Part shown: positions 5,932 through 8,931 of the stretch, piece by piece
Position numbering within the stretch: position 1 is the stretch's first letter
Layout: the number at the start of each line of letters is the position of its first letter
DNA from: Nocardioidaceae bacterium
GTDB taxonomy: Bacteria > Actinomycetota > Actinomycetes > Propionibacteriales > Nocardioidaceae
Direction of reading: 5' to 3'
DNA length: 8,931 bases
Assembly: GCA_013696065.1 (NCBI GenBank)
Contig: JACCZJ010000129.1
Location: 1 to 8,931 of the forward strand
Notes under the pieces: model-generated
What the model was told of the DNA's origin: nothing
Database searches by the model: none
What the model saw: only the letters and a program-made list of their open reading frames with translations
Position numbers and translations under genes: made by a program

Positions 5932-6000
5932 GGATGGCGCGCCCGACCCGGTCGCAGCGTCCAGGCGATGCCGGCCTGAGACTCAAGGCCCCGAACTTGC

Positions 6001-6006
6001 AAGGAG
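6001..6006 (+). promoter_or_regulatory. Shine-Dalgarno site that sets the gltA start
   Basis: AAGGAG lies eight bases before ATG 6015. The frame is open back to an ATG at 5934, but that start has no ribosome binding site and would add 27 residues not expected in citrate synthases. Confidence 0.75.
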
Positions 6007-6014
6007 AGCCGACC

Positions 6015-7328
6015 ATGGCCGACGACTCCGTATCCGCTGGCAATTCCACTCTGACCGTCCGCGACAATCGCACGGGCAAGGAGTACGACGTCCCGATCAC
6101 CGACGGCACGGTACACGGCTCCGACCTCGGCAAGATCAAGACCGCCGAAGACGAGCCCGGACTTCGTCTCTACGATCCAGGTTTTGTCAACACTGCGTCC
6201 TGTCGGTCCGCGATCACCTTCATCGACGGCGACACAGGCATCCTCGAATACCGCGGCTATCCGATCGACCAATTGGCCGAAAAGTCCAACTACCTCGAGG
6301 TCGCCTATCTCCTGATCCATGGCGAATTGCCCTCTAAGGAGGAGTACGACTCCTGGGAGCACCAGATCACGTTCCACACGTTCGTGCATGAGAATGTCAA
6401 GGGCTTCATGCAGGGATTCCGGTATGACGCACACCCGATGGGGATGCTGCTCGCCTCTGTCGGCGCCTTGTCGACGTTCTACCCCGAGTCCCGCAACATC
6501 TCGGACGCGCATCTGCGACACATTCAGGTCGTCCGGCTGATTGCCAAGATGCCGACGCTCGGGGCTTGGGCATTCAGACACGCGCAAGGCAAGCCCTACA
6601 TCTACCCCGACAACGACCTTGGTTACGCCGCCAATTTCTTGTCGATGCTCTTCAAGATGAGCGAACAGAAGTTCGAGGCTGACGAGCGGCTGGTGAGGGC
6701 GCTCGAGGTGTTGTTCATCTTGCACGCCGACCATGAGCAGAACTGCTCCACCAATGCTGTCCGCTCGGTCGGCTCCTCGCAGGTCGACCCTTACTCCGCC
6801 GTGGCGGCCGGAATCGGCGCGCTCTTCGGCCCGCTGCACGGTGGCGCCAACGAAGCGGTGCTCAAGATGCTGCGCCGCATCGGCTCGGTCGACGCCATCC
6901 CCGACTTCATCAGCGGTGTCAAGGACGGCAACGAGCGCCTGATGGGCTTCGGCCACCGGGTCTACAAGAACTACGACCCGCGCGCCCAGATCATCAAAAA
7001 GGCAGCCGACGACGTGTTCGAGGTGACGGGTGTCAATCCGCTGCTCAAGATCGCCCTCGAACTCGAAAAGATCGCGCTGGAGGACGAGTACTTCGTCAAG
7101 CGCAAGCTCTATCCCAACGTCGACTTCTACAGTGGGTTGATCTATGAAGCCTTGAGCTTCCCGCCGGAGATGTTCACGGTGCTGTTCGCCATTCCGCGTA
7201 CGTCGGGGTGGCTGGCCCAGTGGCTCGAGCTGGTCGACGACAAAGAGCAGAAGATCGCCCGACCGCAGCAGATCTACACCGGCGAGCGCGGTCTGGACTT
7301 CGTGTCCGCTTCGGAGCGTTGGGGGTAA
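6015..7328 (+). CDS. gltA: Citrate synthase (hexameric, bacterial type II)
   Basis: A 437-residue enzyme condensing acetyl-CoA and oxaloacetate to citrate, the entry step of the TCA cycle. Its length and the N-terminal domain before residue 60 fit the long GltA type rather than short 2-methylcitrate synthases. The catalytic residues are all present: H275 in PLHGGANEA (273-281), H314 in GFGHRVYKNYDPRA (311-324), and D370 in PNVDFYSG (367-374), equivalent to H264, H305 and D362 of E. coli GltA. Further landmarks are ILHADHEQNCSTNAVRSVGS (235-254) and FAIPRTSGWLAQW (391-403). The start is ATG with AAGGAG eight bases upstream. It is divergent from rplM, with a 377-base shared upstream region, and is followed by a nested hairpin. 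Assignment to gltA is confident; which actinobacterial paralogue it is cannot be told. Confidence 0.97.
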   Translation: MADDSVSAGNSTLTVRDNRTGKEYDVPITDGTVHGSDLGKIKTAEDEPGLRLYDPGFVNTASCRSAITFIDGDTGILEYRGYPIDQLAEKSNYLEVAYLLIHGELPSKEEYDSWEHQITFHTFVHENVKGFMQGFRYDAHPMGMLLASVGALSTFYPESRNISDAHLRHIQVVRLIAKMPTLGAWAFRHAQGKPYIYPDNDLGYAANFLSMLFKMSEQKFEADERLVRALEVLFILHADHEQNCSTNAVRSVGSSQVDPYSAVAAGIGALFGPLHGGANEAVLKMLRRIGSVDAIPDFISGVKDGNERLMGFGHRVYKNYDPRAQIIKKAADDVFEVTGVNPLLKIALELEKIALEDEYFVKRKLYPNVDFYSGLIYEALSFPPEMFTVLFAIPRTSGWLAQWLELVDDKEQKIARPQQIYTGERGLDFVSASERWG

Positions 7329-7335
7329 CGCCCCG

Positions 7336-7374
7336 GCGGCAATGGTTCGCCCAACTCGCGTTGGGTACTGCCGC
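7336..7374 (+). terminator. Nested hairpin after gltA
   Basis: CCCAAC (7350-7355), loop TCGC and GTTGGG (7360-7365) make a perfect 6-bp stem, enclosed by GCGGCA (7336-7341) pairing with TGCCGC (7369-7374). It begins eight bases after the gltA stop. There is no T tract. It is a plausible terminator or attenuator for gltA and argues that the next gene starts after it. Confidence 0.5.
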
Positions 7375-7428
7375 GCCATGACTTGGCTCTCCCTCCCCGC
7401 CAGGACTTCACGCGAAGACGAAGACCTG

Positions 7429-7755
7429 ATGGAGGTGGCGTACGACTTTCTTGCGACATACCGGCTCACCACGCTGATCAAGGACGACAAACTCCGCGAA
7501 GATTTCCGCGGGTTGGTGTTCCAACGCTTCGGTGAGCCGGGCGGCGAGGACGGGCACAAGGTCAGCTACCTCGTCACGTGTCCTTGGTGTTTGAGCATCT
7601 ATTTCGCTGCGGTGGCCGTCGTGGCCCGCAAGAAATGGCCTCGCGCCTGGGGGCCAGTTGCCAAAGCTCTGACCTTTTCGGCCATGACCGGACTCCTCGC
7701 TGAGAAGCGAGCCGAACTGGCAAAGCCGGATGAGCCCGTCGAGGAGCAGAGCTGA
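7429..7755 (+). CDS. DUF1360 family small membrane-associated protein
   Basis: A 108-residue protein from the chosen ATG. It has the DUF1360 pattern: an N-terminal YRLTTLIKDDKLR stretch (about 11-23), then YLVTCPWCLSIYFAAVAVVA (about 47-66), in which the CPWC pair (C51, C54) leads into a hydrophobic helix, and a second hydrophobic stretch ALTFSAMTGLLAE (about 80-92) before an acidic C terminus. The family has no known function; it is likely anchored in the membrane. Upstream ATGs at 7378 (125 residues) and 7342 (137 residues) are in frame. None has a strong SD; 7342 would read through the hairpin at 7336-7374, and 7429 fits the usual family length of about 115 and has a weak GAAG five bases upstream. 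It follows gltA and converges on the ABC-F gene. Confidence 0.8.
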   Translation: MEVAYDFLATYRLTTLIKDDKLREDFRGLVFQRFGEPGGEDGHKVSYLVTCPWCLSIYFAAVAVVARKKWPRAWGPVAKALTFSAMTGLLAEKRAELAKPDEPVEEQS

Positions 7756-7781
7756 GCACCCTGGCGGAGCGGGTGGCTTGG

Positions 7782-7831
7782 GTGTGTGACTGGATTACGG
7801 TTGCCACGCCAACGACACTCCAGTCACACAC
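7782..7831. terminator. Bidirectional terminator between convergent genes
   Basis: GTGTGTGACTGGA (7782-7794) and TCCAGTCACACAC (7819-7831) form a perfect 13-bp stem with a 24-base spacer that can itself fold a little (GTTG 7800-7803 with CAAC 7810-7813). It sits between the stop of the DUF1360 gene and the stop of the ABC-F gene, where a terminator for both directions is expected. There is no T tract on either side. Confidence 0.6.
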
Positions 7832-7851
7832 GGCCTGTTGTTGCGGGCGGC

Positions 7852-8931
7852 TCAGCGGGCGCGCGTGACCCGGCCCTCGTCCCACACGGGTCCGTCGGAC
7901 TCGTAGACTGATCCGTCCGCTCCGTAGACCAAGAACCGATCGAAGCCGCGCGCAAACCACCGGTCGTGGGTGACCGCGATGACAGTCCCGTCGAAGCTCT
8001 CCAGACCCTCCTCCAGCGCCTCCGCCGACTCGACGTCGAGGTTGTCGGTAGGCTCGTCGAGCAGCAGCAGCGTCGCCCCTGACAGCTCGAGCAGCAGAAT
8101 CTGCAACCTGGCCTGCTGTCCCCCCGACAACGACTCGAACCTCTGCTCAGAGGCATGGGCCAGCTCGTAGCGGTCCAGCGCGCGCGCCGCCTGCTCTCTC
8201 GGCATACCGGCTCGGTGGGCGTCGCCGCGATGCAGGATCTCGAGCAACGTCCGCCCGAGCAGCTCCGGGTGCTCATGGGTCTGCATGAACCAACCCGGAC
8301 GCACCCGTGCGCCGAGACGAGCGCGTCCCGCGTGTTCCACGGGCTTGATCACCGCCTCCCCCACGGGGCGGTGCTCGACATCGGGGTCGGAGCCTCCAGC
8401 GGCCAGCAGACGCAAGAAATGCGACTTGCCCGACCCGTTCGAGCCCAGCACGGCCACCCGTTCGCCGTACCAGACCTCGAGATCGAACGGCCGCATCAAG
8501 CCGGTCAGCTCCAGACCCTCACAGATCACGGCGCGCTTGCCGGTGCGGCCGCCTCTGAGACGCATCTTCACCTGCTGCTCGCGGGGTTGGTTCTCCGGAG
8601 GCCCGGCATCCTCGAAGCGACGCAGCCGAGTGACCGCCGACTGGTACCGCGACGCCATGTCGGAGTTGTAGGCCGCCTTCTGCTTGTACATGAGCATCAG
8701 CGCCCGGAGCTTGGCATGCTCTTCGTCCCACCGTTTCCGTAGCTCCTCGAGCCGAGCGAATCGGTCGCGACGAGCCTGGTGGTATGTCGAAAAGCCGCCA
8801 GGGCGTGTCCACACCGTGTTACCCGCTGCGCCGAGCTCGACCGTGACGACTCGGGTCGCGGCGTTGGCCATCAGCTCCCGATCGTGACTCACGAACAACA
8901 CCGTCTTGGGTGAGTCGCGCAACCGCTCCTC
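7852..8931 (-). CDS. ABC-F family ATPase (5' part beyond the window)
   Basis: The C-terminal 359 residues of a soluble twin-ATPase ABC-F protein, a class that acts on the ribosome (translation factors such as EttA and antibiotic-resistance proteins), not a transporter. The visible part begins inside the first ABC domain, with EERLRD and its H-switch VSHDREL (H16 of the fragment). A long charged interdomain linker follows (about 53-110), the segment that reaches the ribosomal tRNA sites in this family. The second ABC domain has Walker A GSNGSGKS (163-170), signature LSGGQQ (268-273), Walker B LLLLDEP (288-294), D-loop NLD and H-switch VTHDRWF (H322). No TM segment is seen. The frame is open through the right edge, so the TTG at 8922 is not the start. 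It resembles, from memory, the mycobacterial Rv1473 type; whether it protects against antibiotics is unknown. Confidence 0.93.
   Translation of the reverse strand, partial: EERLRDSPKTVLFVSHDRELMANAATRVVTVELGAAGNTVWTRPGGFSTYHQARRDRFARLEELRKRWDEEHAKLRALMLMYKQKAAYNSDMASRYQSAVTRLRRFEDAGPPENQPREQQVKMRLRGGRTGKRAVICEGLELTGLMRPFDLEVWYGERVAVLGSNGSGKSHFLRLLAAGGSDPDVEHRPVGEAVIKPVEHAGRARLGARVRPGWFMQTHEHPELLGRTLLEILHRGDAHRAGMPREQAARALDRYELAHASEQRFESLSGGQQARLQILLLELSGATLLLLDEPTDNLDVESAEALEEGLESFDGTVIAVTHDRWFARGFDRFLVYGADGSVYESDGPVWDEGRVTRAR

Noticed and set aside
5934..6014. Earlier ATG at 5934 for citrate synthase
   Set aside because: It has no ribosome binding site; the ATG at 6015 has AAGGAG at ideal spacing and gives the normal N terminus.
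5790..7559. A 589-codon open frame on the minus strand across gltA
   Set aside because: It is antisense to gltA, whose catalytic residues are all intact. Long antisense frames are expected in high-GC DNA, and the translation shows no recognisable domain.
8920..8922. TTG at 8922 as the start of the ABC-F gene
   Set aside because: The frame continues to the window edge as EER and the fragment starts in the middle of the first ABC domain, so the gene is cut off by the window.
1..8931. CRISPR array, tRNA, insertion sequence, prophage or toxin-antitoxin pair
   Set aside because: No spaced direct repeats, cloverleaf, transposase/integrase motifs or paired small toxin-like genes were seen on either strand.

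Overview
The window is high-GC DNA with GTG starts, strong third-position G/C preference, Shine-Dalgarno sites of the GGAGG type and TANNNT -10 elements. It also carries the order rplM-rpsI-glmM, which is the usual order in Actinomycetota. I read it as a chromosomal segment of an actinobacterium; genus and family cannot be fixed from the sequence alone. No insertion sequence, integrase, CRISPR array, tRNA, rRNA or other sign of a mobile island was seen, and the genes are mostly ordinary core functions.

Left part (1-3250). The last codons of a plus-strand gene are followed by a DinB/DUF664 family protein (64-576) whose start looks leaderless. Facing it on the minus strand is a putative signalling operon, read right to left: a small unrecognised peptide with a signal-like N terminus (2932-3093), a two-TM sensor histidine kinase with an extracytoplasmic Cache-like region (1567-2910), its NarL/LuxR response regulator (941-1570, ATGA overlap), and then a small acidic, probably disordered protein (601-834). 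The kinase and regulator are certain, the acidic protein is likely, and the peptide is a candidate only.

Middle part (3250-5820, minus strand). rplM (L13/uL13), rpsI (S9/uS9) and glmM (phosphoglucosamine mutase) form an operon that joins ribosome assembly to the supply of UDP-GlcNAc for the cell wall. A clear promoter (TTGACC-N18-TAGCCT) precedes a leader of about 144 nt. The 5' end of this leader can pair either with a nearby copy of CAACGACC or with an identical copy directly abutting the rplM start codon. This is the most interesting regulatory signal in the window.

Right part (5860-8931). gltA (hexameric-type citrate synthase) runs divergently from rplM and has its own candidate promoter, a 7-bp inverted repeat in the leader and a strong SD. 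It is followed by a nested hairpin and a short DUF1360 membrane-associated protein with a CPWC motif. A 13-bp perfect stem separates this from a convergent ABC-F ATPase gene whose 5' part lies beyond the right edge.

No clearly novel multi-gene system is visible. The items most worth a second look are the rplM leader, the small signal-like peptide ahead of the histidine kinase with the nearby dyad, and the inverted repeat over the leaderless DinB promoter.
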